Origin: JAJYZP01 sp049964535
GTDB lineage: Bacteria; Actinomycetota; Acidimicrobiia; Acidimicrobiales; Acidimicrobiaceae
Assembly (NCBI GenBank): GCA_049964535.1
Contig: JBMFXG010000006.1
Location: forward strand, 1 to 32,795
DNA: 32,795 bases
Direction of reading: 5' to 3'
The translations under genes and the position numbers were made by a program. The notes beneath the pieces are model-generated. The model was not told the origin of the DNA. It saw only the letters and a list, made by a program, of their open reading frames with translations, and did no database searches. Below are positions 23,533-30,927 of this stretch, one piece after another. The first letter of the stretch is position 1. Each line of letters starts with the position of its first letter.

Positions 23533-24046
23533 TCTCCACCGTGACACCGCGAGTAGGGTTCTGGAGGCATTTTCACCGGCAGAGCGTGATCTCGCTGAGG
23601 TGGCTGAGTGCCTCGGGCGCGAACCCACCATAGCCTTTCGGGTGGCAGCTAGATATGCACGTACCAACGAGATTCTAGTGATCGAGAGCCTTCCGGTAAC
23701 AAGTGATGGCCGTCCAAACCCCAATTGGATGTGGCTCGTACATCGTTCACTGAAGAAGGTCGTTGATCGTCTCGAAGCTTCAGGAGGGGTGAAGCGTGCC
23801 GAGCTAGCAGTCGGTGAAGCTGGGATCGCTCGATCCCACGCCCTCTATCGATCTGGGCGCAATGCGTTGTGCGCAGAGCTCGGTCTCGAACCTCTTTCAG
23901 GGGGAGTCGGGGGAGCGAGAGTAGGCGTGAAGTGTCTCCATGCGCATGTCGCCTTCCATCTGGCGGGCGGTTACTCGCCCGTCGGACGATGGGCGCTGAG
24001 CGAGATCGGTAGTGGGGACTATGGAGAGGTTAGTGTCGGTTCGTAG
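23522..24046 (+). CDS. DUF501-family protein
   Basis: Actinobacterial family of unknown function, 174 aa. The family signatures are visible: CLGREPTIAFRVAARY, the central GRPNPNWMWLVHRSLKKVVDRLEASGGVK, HALYRSGRNAL, and the C-terminal GVKCLHAHVAFHLAGGYSPVGRWAL with conserved Cys and two His that could bind a metal. No signal peptide or membrane helix is seen. In M. tuberculosis it lies between the divIC-like Rv1024 and ppx2 (Rv1026). Here its GTG start is inside the end of coxG (11-base overlap) and no ppx follows. The link to cell division or phosphate metabolism is only by neighbourhood in other genomes. Confidence 0.9.
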   Translation: MVTSLHRDTASRVLEAFSPAERDLAEVAECLGREPTIAFRVAARYARTNEILVIESLPVTSDGRPNPNWMWLVHRSLKKVVDRLEASGGVKRAELAVGEAGIARSHALYRSGRNALCAELGLEPLSGGVGGARVGVKCLHAHVAFHLAGGYSPVGRWALSEIGSGDYGEVSVGS

Positions 24047-24926
24047 TACTGATCAGACGTTCTCGGTGTCGATTGTGATCCCTTCGAAGGACAATCCCGT
24101 CTACTTGGCGAACTGCATCGACTCTCTGACGAAGGTCCCAAGTGGTGCGTCCTTTGAGATCGTGATCGTTGACTCCGGATCGACCACTGCGCCGGCCAAG
24201 ACGTTGCAGGATGAGTTGAAAGAGCACTATCTCGTCGAGTGGGTCGACTGCGATCAGGGTGGGACCTTCAACTTCCCGGAGCTGGTGAACGCTGGAGTCG
24301 CTGCAGCTCGGGGGTCGTATGTGCTTCTGCTCAACGATGATACCGAGGCTCTTCATGATGGATGGCTCGCTTCGATGCTCGAGACTGCCGAGCGAGATGA
24401 CCGCCGAAGTATCGTTGGCCCTGTCTTGGTCTATCCAGATTTGACCATCCAACATGGCGGAGTTGCTCTCGATCAGACCCATCTGACGGTCCATCGTGAC
24501 GTAGGTACGCCTCTTGCTCGCTGGAGACGAGGAGTGGTGGAACCCGCCTCAACTGTCTGGGCCGTGACCGGAGCGGCAATGCTCGTTTGGCGGGATCTCT
24601 ACGAGGACCTGGGCGGCTTCGACGAGCGGTACGCGGTCTCATACAACGACATTGATTTTGTTCTTCGTGCCCGACAGGCAGGTGTACGTTGCCGACTCGA
24701 GAATGATGCAGTATTGATTCATTTTGAGTCCAAGACTCGTGGTTCCGATGCTCGGTCTCAGGAGAAGACGCTTCGACACTTGCGAGAGGGCTTGATCTTC
24801 CTCCAACGCTGGTCTGAGGTTCTTGAAGCAGATGGAGTGAGCTGCGAACAGCTCCGTCGCGGATTCATGCAGCGCATTCGCGCAATTACTGGCGTTGACG
24901 ATCGGTCGGAGACGATACGATCGTAG
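24033..24926 (+). CDS. Family 2 glycosyltransferase
   Basis: Inverting GT-A sugar transferase, 297 aa from the chosen GTG, cytosolic, with no membrane helix. Motifs: VSIVIPSKDNPVYLANCIDSL at the start, EIVIVDSGS, the metal/nucleotide-binding LLLNDDTEA (Asp102, Asp103), VTGAAMLVWRDLYEDLGGFDERY and YNDIDFVLRARQAG. The last two blocks are typical of rhamnosyl/galactosyl-type GT2 enzymes of polysaccharide synthesis. GTG 24033 was chosen for the GGAG six bases upstream; ATG 24021 and GTG 24012 are alternatives. All overlap the DUF501 stop, so it ends the overlapping chain begun at coxE. The acceptor is unknown; cell-wall or exopolysaccharide is likely. Confidence 0.88.
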   Translation: MSVRSTDQTFSVSIVIPSKDNPVYLANCIDSLTKVPSGASFEIVIVDSGSTTAPAKTLQDELKEHYLVEWVDCDQGGTFNFPELVNAGVAAARGSYVLLLNDDTEALHDGWLASMLETAERDDRRSIVGPVLVYPDLTIQHGGVALDQTHLTVHRDVGTPLARWRRGVVEPASTVWAVTGAAMLVWRDLYEDLGGFDERYAVSYNDIDFVLRARQAGVRCRLENDAVLIHFESKTRGSDARSQEKTLRHLREGLIFLQRWSEVLEADGVSCEQLRRGFMQRIRAITGVDDRSETIRS

Positions 24927-24931
24927 GGGTT

Positions 24932-25014
24932 GCCCGGGTGGCGGAATGGTAGACGCAGGGGGCTTAAACCCCCCGGACCGCAAGGTCGTGCGGGTTCGAG
25001 TCCCGCCTCGGGTA
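24932..25014 (+). tRNA. tRNA-Leu (anticodon UAA)
   Basis: An 83-base class II tRNA. The acceptor GCCCGGG (24932-24938) pairs with CTCGGGT (25007-25013), with two G-U pairs, and the discriminator is A at 25014. The anticodon stem is GGGGG/CCCCC (24958-24962 with 24970-24974), the loop CTTAAAC, the anticodon TAA at 24965-24967. A long variable arm includes GACC-gcaa-GGTC, and the T arm GCGGG-TTCGAGT-CCCGC is intact. CCA is not encoded. It starts five bases after the glycosyltransferase stop and may be co-transcribed. Confidence 0.97.
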
Positions 25015-25578
25015 CGACTAGCCTTCGTCGAGAATGGTGAACGCCCTGCGGTCGGCTCTTGGGCGCCTGAGCTGACTGTTGTGTTATTGGAGGGCCTCTC
25101 GGCGAACGATCTCACCGATGCGAACCAAGCAGACTGTCAGCGGACCTACGATCGACGTTGAGATCACACTGTCGGTCCGACGAAAAGGGATCGGTTATTT
25201 GGAGTAGCAGGCCTGCAACTTTGAGAACATGCGGTGGGCATGGTGGTTTCGGGGAGGATGGTCCAGTTGGTGCGGGTTGTTCGGAGAAAAGATTCACTCG
25301 TTCAACGGGTGGGCTGAGGATCTACTTGTCGGCCGAGGATCGATCGTGAACTGAGGATTGATGGTTCAAAGCGTTCTGAGAGTTTGGGGTTAGATCGAGC
25401 TTGTTCGTTGATGCGATCAGAGATCGAGCTTACGATCTCCCGGTCTAGGAGCTTGGCTCTAAGTTTTGCGCGTATCGTGAAAGCGTCCTCACCTGAGGGA
25501 GCGGTCGAGGCAGTGTCGGGATGAAGATTGCTTCAATCGGTTTAGCTGACCGGTCGTGTGGGCACAGTACCGATCATT
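25015..25578. other. 564-base stretch without a recognised gene
   Basis: No reading frame here on either strand looks like a protein; the short open frames have atypical composition and no familiar motif. Small features only: an 11-base direct repeat AGATCGAGCTT at 25392-25402 and 25421-25431, a short inverted repeat GTCGG-T-CCGAC near 25171, and the palindrome GACCGGTC just before the acyltransferase. No intrinsic terminator with a T-run follows the tRNA. It probably holds the promoter of the acyltransferase gene. Confidence 0.5.
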
Positions 25579-26757
25579 ATGAATACTCAGTCTGTGACAG
25601 CGCTCCAAGAGTGTCCTGATCGTGCAGGGCAAGAGGTGGCACTTGACGGTGGCCATGAGCTTCGGACCCCGCCGGTAAAGAGCCTCCCGCGATTGACGTC
25701 GCTGCGCTACCTTGCAGCGGTCATCGTCGTACTCACCCACGTTGGCTATCAGTTCACGAGCTCGAGATTACTTCGTAAGGCCGAGACATACGGTTTCGAC
25801 GCAGTCACTTTCTTCTTTCTGCTCTCGGGCTTCGTACTGGTCTGGTCGTATAAGGTGCAACCGGCGGGCACCTTCTTTTGGAAGCGCTTTACGAAGGTCT
25901 GGCCACTGCAGTTCCTAATAGCGGCCTTCGTCCTTTGGACAATTGGTCCTCTTGAGCGGATACCGGCCTCGCTCTCGGGGAGATTGGCCGATCTCACAGG
26001 ACTCCAAGCATGGTGGCCAAACTCACAGGTCTACTTCGGTGTTAACGGAGTGGATTGGTCGCTCTCGTGCGAGCTCTTCTTCTATGCACTTTTCCCCTTC
26101 TTGATCTCTCGGCTGATTCGTTTTGATGCTCGCCGTACCTGGATCGCCCTTGGCTCGGTGGTGAGTCTGCTTGTCGCTTCCCCAATCCTCGTTGCTCTCA
26201 TGGGTGTTCTGCCGAGAACGTATCGCTGGCTCTTCTTCGTATTTCCGCCCTACCAACTCGGTTTTTTCATGGTGGGAATGCTCGTCGCATATCTCATGCG
26301 TCAGGGCTACTGGCGGCCGACGGTCCGGGGTCTGGTGGCAGTGTCGTTGATATGGCTCACAGGATTAACTACCTATGGTGCTTTCTATGACCTCAGTGTC
26401 GGGCATGATCTCTCCCGGCCATTGGTGATGTTGCTTGCCGGTCCTGCAATGATTGCAATCATCGTTGCATCGGTGACGAGAGATTGTGCTAGCTCGTCAT
26501 CGTGGCTCACCTCAAAGACGATGGTGCTCTTTGGGACCACCTCGTTCGAACTCTACCTCATTCACAAGCCACTCTTTATAATCTCCCAGCACCTTGGGGT
26601 GTGGGCCCATAACGGGGCCATTGAGGGCGTGTTGCTTGGAGTAGTTTTTCTTGCCTTAGCGACCGTGGCTTCTATCTTGCTACACGCAGGCTTCAGTGGC
26701 CGACTCGAGCGGTTTGTTCGTGAGCGCTGCACGCTCAGTCTTCGTACGCAGGCGTGA
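25579..26757 (+). CDS. Acyltransferase-3 family membrane protein
   Basis: Integral membrane O-acyltransferase of the type that acetylates polysaccharides, peptidoglycan or antibiotics. 392 aa with about ten membrane helices. After a hydrophilic N terminus (about 35 residues), the family start RLTSLRYLAAVIVVLTHVGY gives the conserved His54. Then come FFFLLSGFVLVWSY, a basic KRFTKVWPLQ segment, VNGVDWSLSCELFFYALFP with the conserved Trp-Ser-Leu and Glu, and FELYLIHKPLF near the C terminus, all in family order. Neither the ATG at 25579 nor the GTG at 25558 has a good ribosome binding site; the ATG was preferred. A surface-polysaccharide context with the glycosyltransferase upstream is possible, but the genes are not tightly linked. 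Confidence 0.9.
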   Translation: MNTQSVTALQECPDRAGQEVALDGGHELRTPPVKSLPRLTSLRYLAAVIVVLTHVGYQFTSSRLLRKAETYGFDAVTFFFLLSGFVLVWSYKVQPAGTFFWKRFTKVWPLQFLIAAFVLWTIGPLERIPASLSGRLADLTGLQAWWPNSQVYFGVNGVDWSLSCELFFYALFPFLISRLIRFDARRTWIALGSVVSLLVASPILVALMGVLPRTYRWLFFVFPPYQLGFFMVGMLVAYLMRQGYWRPTVRGLVAVSLIWLTGLTTYGAFYDLSVGHDLSRPLVMLLAGPAMIAIIVASVTRDCASSSSWLTSKTMVLFGTTSFELYLIHKPLFIISQHLGVWAHNGAIEGVLLGVVFLALATVASILLHAGFSGRLERFVRERCTLSLRTQA

Positions 26758-26976
26758 AAGTGTTGCAGTGCTGTGGAGTGCTGGGAGTTGACGGCTGACG
26801 AGAGATCGTTGAAGGGGGTTCACCCTCTGTGAAACGGCTCTGATGCGAATCTCTATGTCTGAGCTAAGGATACCTCGGGGAAATGCTGGTCGGAGCTCGC
26901 TCGACAGTATCTTGGTACGGTTATCGTAGATCTCGTAGAGACTCTGCTTGACCAAGTTGTGGGGGAGGCGTGTCAA

Positions 26977-29142
26977 GTGCTTCGAGAATGGATGAGGTCA
27001 GTGGGCAGAGACGGTCTCCGATCGATCCTTCCGAGGCTCGTGGTACTGGGTCTCGTTCTCGTCGGACTGCAGACCACTGTTGTCACCGACCAGAGCTCGC
27101 TCGCACGTTCCAAGATTGAGGCCGTAAGCATCGAGAGCTTAAAGACGGCAGAGAACGCAACGTCCTCGCTGCCAAAAGGGTGCTCTCCCGACTCGATGTT
27201 TTGGAATCAGCACAATAGTGGGAGATTCTCGCTCTGTCTTCGAGTTCCGCCGTCCGCGGGAACTACGACGTATCTGGAGATTCGCAGTTTCGGAACGTAC
27301 CTTCAGGTGCCGTCATCGCTCAAGGCTGTCATTACCAGGCCCGCCCCGGTACGAGTCGTCCTGACACCGAAGAGCGGTCCTCCGGGAACCGAGGTCACGG
27401 TGCATGGAACCCTTCTCGAGGGGAGGCGGGGGCCTGGATCGAGCTATATCGACCTCTGTTGGAATAGCTGTCGAAGCGGACTTTCGTATCAGGCCGTCCC
27501 GGCGCGATGGAGCTCGTCGACGAGCTTTGTCACACGGTTACGAGTCCCCTCTGCTCCATGGATTCAACGAGAGACGCATACGTTACGCATTCATCCTCTC
27601 ACTGCGGGAAAGTATCAGATCGGAGTCGTTTGTGTCGGTACACAGCGAGGATGCGCTCTTGGGCGGAGCGCTGGATCTCAGTCCTTTCGGCTCATCGTGC
27701 CACGAGGTTACAGGGTCTGTGGTGGCCACCCTCTCTGCGACCACGTGACGATCTCCCCGAGCTCGGCCTACCCTGGCGAGCTCGTTCGGGTGCAGGGCTG
27801 GGCGCCGCTTGATGAGATTGTCGGTCATCCTTTCGGCTTTGGGGCAAGCTTCTCCAGCGTCTACCGCTCTCCACATGCGGTTCGGGTGCTGGCAACGGAC
27901 CACATCAAGAACTATGACAGTCTCCAACTTCCAACTCCTCGACTTCGCTTGCGGCCGGAGTTGAGCTGGGGGAGCCTTCCGCAATTGCCGGTGCTCAACG
28001 AGCAGTTCGACGGTTACTCTGCCGTAGCGGTGCTGAATGCTCAGAACGATCAGTATCTTTGGTGTGGGCCGGGGGGAGTCTTAGCGGGCAGACCTGGGAC
28101 AAGTAAACCTGATGTGATCAGCTCGGCGTCTGTTGCGAAAGCTCTCTTGGGTTCTGGGTATTCAATTGAAAGCTCCCCGTCGTCGTCACCGGCCTGTCAG
28201 GCGGTAGCCGTCAATCCAGCTCAACCATCGGTGGTCGATGCGAGCTTCTCGGTGACTCAGGGCCCATCTCCCGATGCGGGTGGTCCTCCCTTTGGAGAGA
28301 TAGCCATGCAGACCGTAAACGGCGGGGTCTCTTGGAGCATGATTCCAGCCCCACAGGGTACCTCGCCTGAGGACTTTGGAGGTTTCATAGAGCAGGGCTT
28401 CACGGTTGAAGCCGTTTTCGCCTCGACGAGCTCTTCGGGCTCTGTGCAGAGCTCCGTTCCTGGGACACCAGATCGAGTCGTGGTACCGGTGAGTATCTCC
28501 GCGTCTTCGGGGACGAGTTGGACGACTGGTACTCTCAGCTGTCCGACAACGGGCCCATGTCTGCGCTTTGGTCCTGCATCGCTAGGCAACTGTGCCATGA
28601 ACGGGTCCCCGCAAGCCATCCTCCGTGAGGGAGGTACGACATCGGCTCATCGATGGGATCAGCTCGTATGGCCTGCAGCGGTGAACGTTTGCTATCCTGC
28701 GTCGATTACTTCGGTTGGTCAATCGTCGGCACTTGTGGTGTCTAGCGGTTCGTCCTACCCACTTCGGATCTCGACAGATGGTGGTATCCATTGGGCTTCG
28801 GTAGCGGTACCGGCACTTCGGGGTCAGGGGATCGTAGCCCCCTTGCTCTCAGCAGCAGCGATAGCTATGACTTCGCAGGGTCTGGTAGCACTTGCACCGA
28901 TTGGGTCGAGCGATCTGATGCAGGGAGCGTACCTGTTGAAGACTCAATCGAATCGATGGTGTCGTGTTGTAGGTGGACCCATACGCGCAGCGATTCATAC
29001 AGGGCTCATCTCGCACCTGCGCCTCTTTGGCGGCAATCTCGTGATGCGAGTCCCAGAGAACATTGTGGCCGGATCCGCAACTACAGTGGGTCTGGTCCAA
29101 GTTCCAGTCTCGACGCTTCGATGCGCTGGTCACGCCGGTTGA
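26977..29142 (+). CDS. Large secreted Ig-like/BNR-repeat protein
   Basis: Exported protein of 721 aa with no enzyme motif that I recognise. GTG 26977 follows GGGGGAGG (26961-26968) by eight bases; an earlier GTG at 26959 and an ATG at 26992 are possible. The N terminus has basic residues and a hydrophobic run (LVVLGLVLVGLQTTVV) typical of a signal peptide. About residues 120-255 contain two IPT/TIG-like Ig strands (VRVVLTPKSGPPGTEVTVHG and VTISPSSAYPGELVRVQG). From about residue 345 on, repeated patterns such as QTVNGGVSW and ISTDGGIHW resemble BNR/sialidase-type propeller blades, with pairs of Cys that could form disulfides. It probably acts at the cell surface in adhesion or binding. The composition is Ser/Gly/Val rich. 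Confidence 0.7.
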   Translation: MLREWMRSVGRDGLRSILPRLVVLGLVLVGLQTTVVTDQSSLARSKIEAVSIESLKTAENATSSLPKGCSPDSMFWNQHNSGRFSLCLRVPPSAGTTTYLEIRSFGTYLQVPSSLKAVITRPAPVRVVLTPKSGPPGTEVTVHGTLLEGRRGPGSSYIDLCWNSCRSGLSYQAVPARWSSSTSFVTRLRVPSAPWIQRETHTLRIHPLTAGKYQIGVVCVGTQRGCALGRSAGSQSFRLIVPRGYRVCGGHPLCDHVTISPSSAYPGELVRVQGWAPLDEIVGHPFGFGASFSSVYRSPHAVRVLATDHIKNYDSLQLPTPRLRLRPELSWGSLPQLPVLNEQFDGYSAVAVLNAQNDQYLWCGPGGVLAGRPGTSKPDVISSASVAKALLGSGYSIESSPSSSPACQAVAVNPAQPSVVDASFSVTQGPSPDAGGPPFGEIAMQTVNGGVSWSMIPAPQGTSPEDFGGFIEQGFTVEAVFASTSSSGSVQSSVPGTPDRVVVPVSISASSGTSWTTGTLSCPTTGPCLRFGPASLGNCAMNGSPQAILREGGTTSAHRWDQLVWPAAVNVCYPASITSVGQSSALVVSSGSSYPLRISTDGGIHWASVAVPALRGQGIVAPLLSAAAIAMTSQGLVALAPIGSSDLMQGAYLLKTQSNRWCRVVGGPIRAAIHTGLISHLRLFGGNLVMRVPENIVAGSATTVGLVQVPVSTLRCAGHAG

Positions 29143-29189
29143 GGGAATGGCCTCTTAGAGAGCTAAGGGTTCGGTTCGATCTTCCACGT

Positions 29190-29216
29190 CTAGGTACCTA
29201 GGATCACTCATATAGT
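29190..29216 (+). promoter_or_regulatory. Palindromic operator-like site and -10-like box before the beta-lactamase gene
   Basis: CTAGGTACCTAG (29190-29201) is a perfect 12-base palindrome. Nine bases later TATAGT (29211-29216) resembles a -10 box; no good -35 is seen. The possible start codons of the next gene begin within a few bases, suggesting a leaderless or very short 5' UTR, with the palindrome placed to act as an operator. Confidence 0.35.
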
Positions 29217-29219
29217 TTG

Positions 29220-30137
29220 GTGAAGGCTTGTGAGGTGGTTGAGGCCATGGTGACGAATGGTGATCTTGTGGGTCTCGATGAGGGCGAGCGATTCCCAGGA
29301 GCTTACGTCCTAGGCTTTGGAGGGTTGCAGGAACTCCAGCGATCTGGTCAGGGTGGGTCACTCACTGAACTTGGCACTCGGGAACTCGTTGCTCCGTTTG
29401 CATCGGTGACGAAGCTCGTCACCTCCTTGGCGGTGATGGTTGCAGTTCAAGAGGAGATTATGGCCCTCTCTGAGCCCGTTGGTCCGTACTCCTTCACGGT
29501 CGCAGACCTTCTTGGTCATGCATCAGGGCTAGCGCCCGATGGTGACCCGAGGAGCCTGGACGGTTGTTTCATGGCGCCGCCGCAGAGTCGGAGAATCTAC
29601 TCCAATCTCGGTTATGAACTCCTGGCGATCCTGCTCGAGTCTGCCTCGCAGATGCCATTTGCACTTTACGCTACCGAAGCCGTTCTCCGACCCCTTGGAA
29701 TGGTGGGAGCTCGTTACGAGGCTCACTACCTTCTTCCGGGCGGAAGAGGTGGTGCCACCGGTCTCGTTGGTGGTCTTACGGATCTCCTCGCACTCGTTCG
29801 AGGGATCGCTTTTCCGGGTATTCTCGACCAAGCACTGCGTGATCTCTACTCTCGTTGCTACCTCGACGGCCTTGGCGGAGTCCTTCCTGGATTTGGTCTG
29901 ATGGAGAACAATCGTTGGGGGCTCGGTCCAGAGATTGCTGGGACTAAGAGTCCGCACTGGAGCTGCGCAGAGAGCGATCCGACAACCTATGGACACTTTG
30001 GGCGGTCCGGTTCTTTGGTGTGGGTCGACCCCGTCGCTGAGATCTTTCTCGTCTCGCTCTCTGAAGTACCCTTTGGTTCTTGGGCGGTCTCACTCTGGCC
30101 CGAGCTTGCTCGTCAGGTCTATCGGCAGCATCGATGA
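29220..30137 (+). CDS. Serine beta-lactamase/DD-peptidase-like hydrolase
   Basis: Class C beta-lactamase-family serine hydrolase, about 305 aa. The three active-site elements are present in order: SVTK (Ser62, Lys65), YSN (Tyr127, Asn129), and HFG (His259-Gly261) replacing KTG, as is common in esterase or DD-peptidase relatives. No signal peptide is evident at any candidate start, so it is probably cytosolic, and an esterase or amidase is as likely as a true beta-lactamase. The start is uncertain: GTG 29220 was chosen, TTG 29217 and ATG 29247 are possible, and none has a clean ribosome binding site. It is convergent with the - strand nrtR gene, ending 64 bases away. Confidence 0.85.
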   Translation: MKACEVVEAMVTNGDLVGLDEGERFPGAYVLGFGGLQELQRSGQGGSLTELGTRELVAPFASVTKLVTSLAVMVAVQEEIMALSEPVGPYSFTVADLLGHASGLAPDGDPRSLDGCFMAPPQSRRIYSNLGYELLAILLESASQMPFALYATEAVLRPLGMVGARYEAHYLLPGGRGGATGLVGGLTDLLALVRGIAFPGILDQALRDLYSRCYLDGLGGVLPGFGLMENNRWGLGPEIAGTKSPHWSCAESDPTTYGHFGRSGSLVWVDPVAEIFLVSLSEVPFGSWAVSLWPELARQVYRQHR

Positions 30138-30201
30138 GACTGCTCCTTCGCACTGCATATGGTGTGGGCGGGCAACCTTCCTCTGGTGTATCGGTGCACC
30201 C

Positions 30202-30927
30202 TTAGGTGTGGCGTCGGAGCGACTCATCAGGATCGAGTTGCGGTGATTCTCGGAGAAGAGCAGGATGCAAGAGCGAGGCCGGGCCCTTCACAAAATGACT
30301 TGGACGCTCTTGAAGAGTGCGAAACGGGACGATGAAGCCTTCTATCGACATGACTCGCTGGCGAAATCGCAGTGGGTTTAAGGAGAATCCCCAAATCGCT
30401 TCGTACGCGCCCCTGAGTTGTTCAATGGTAAATGAAGGGGGGAGAAAGCTGGTCGCAAGGGTGGTGTACTCGATTTTGGAGCGGGCACGCTCCACCCCGG
30501 TGGTCACAATCTCTTGGTGATCGAAGGCGAGAGGCGGGTCGCGATGTTCCAGGATTGTAGCCACTGGGAAGAGTGATGGCTCATCGAACTCCGTTGGAAT
30601 GAGTCGGATGTCTCTCTTGGGGTCCGTGCTGATGAGCAGGTAGGAGACGGAGATCACGCTTCCGCGCGGATCGCGCTTTGGAGAGGTGTGTGTGTAGAGC
30701 TGCTCGAGATGGTTTGGCTCATGACTCAGGTGCGGTCCAAATGAACGCAAGAGGGTCTCATCAAGAGTTTCGGTCTGTCGTACGAGGGTTCCTGGTAGGG
30801 CCCAGGTATTGGCAAAGGGGTCGGTCCGCCGACGTGCGAGGAGTACCTTCAGTGTTGTGTCTTCAATGGTGAGTGCGACGATATCGATGGCGAGACCGAA
30901 GCGGTCAACCGTGGGCAGTTCACTCAT
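30202..30927 (-). CDS. nrtR: NrtR-like Nudix-domain transcriptional regulator
   Basis: Predicted regulator of NAD metabolism, 241 aa. The N-terminal Nudix-like domain (about 8-140) begins FGLAIDIVALTIEDTTLKVLLARRR and WALPGTLV. Its Nudix box is degenerate: the REXXEE part is replaced by LLRSFGPHL, so it probably senses rather than hydrolyses a ligand, as in NrtR, which binds ADP-ribose. The C-terminal winged helix (about 155-215) reads EYTTLATSFLPPSFTIEQLRGAYEAIWG, then NPLRFRQRVMSIEGFIVP, close to the NrtR pattern. Its start overlaps the pncB stop (ATGA), giving one pncB-nrtR unit. This genomic pairing supports the role. No operator could be confirmed near pncB, whose upstream gene overlaps it. 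Confidence 0.88.
   Translation of the reverse strand: MSELPTVDRFGLAIDIVALTIEDTTLKVLLARRRTDPFANTWALPGTLVRQTETLDETLLRSFGPHLSHEPNHLEQLYTHTSPKRDPRGSVISVSYLLISTDPKRDIRLIPTEFDEPSLFPVATILEHRDPPLAFDHQEIVTTGVERARSKIEYTTLATSFLPPSFTIEQLRGAYEAIWGFSLNPLRFRQRVMSIEGFIVPFRTLQERPSHFVKGPASLLHPALLRESPQLDPDESLRRHT

Noticed and set aside
24895..25161. Open frame running through the tRNA
   Set aside because: It crosses the full tRNA-Leu gene and has no protein-like features.
25392..25431. CRISPR-like or iteron array
   Set aside because: There are only two copies of an 11-base repeat, which is too few and too short for an array or an origin.
26813..26826. Intrinsic terminator after the acyltransferase
   Set aside because: AGGG-ggttca-CCCT is a weak four-pair stem with no T-run after it.
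30138..30201. Bidirectional terminator between the convergent genes
   Set aside because: Only a short CACC/GGTG pairing and the palindrome GGTGCACC are present, with no T-run on either side.
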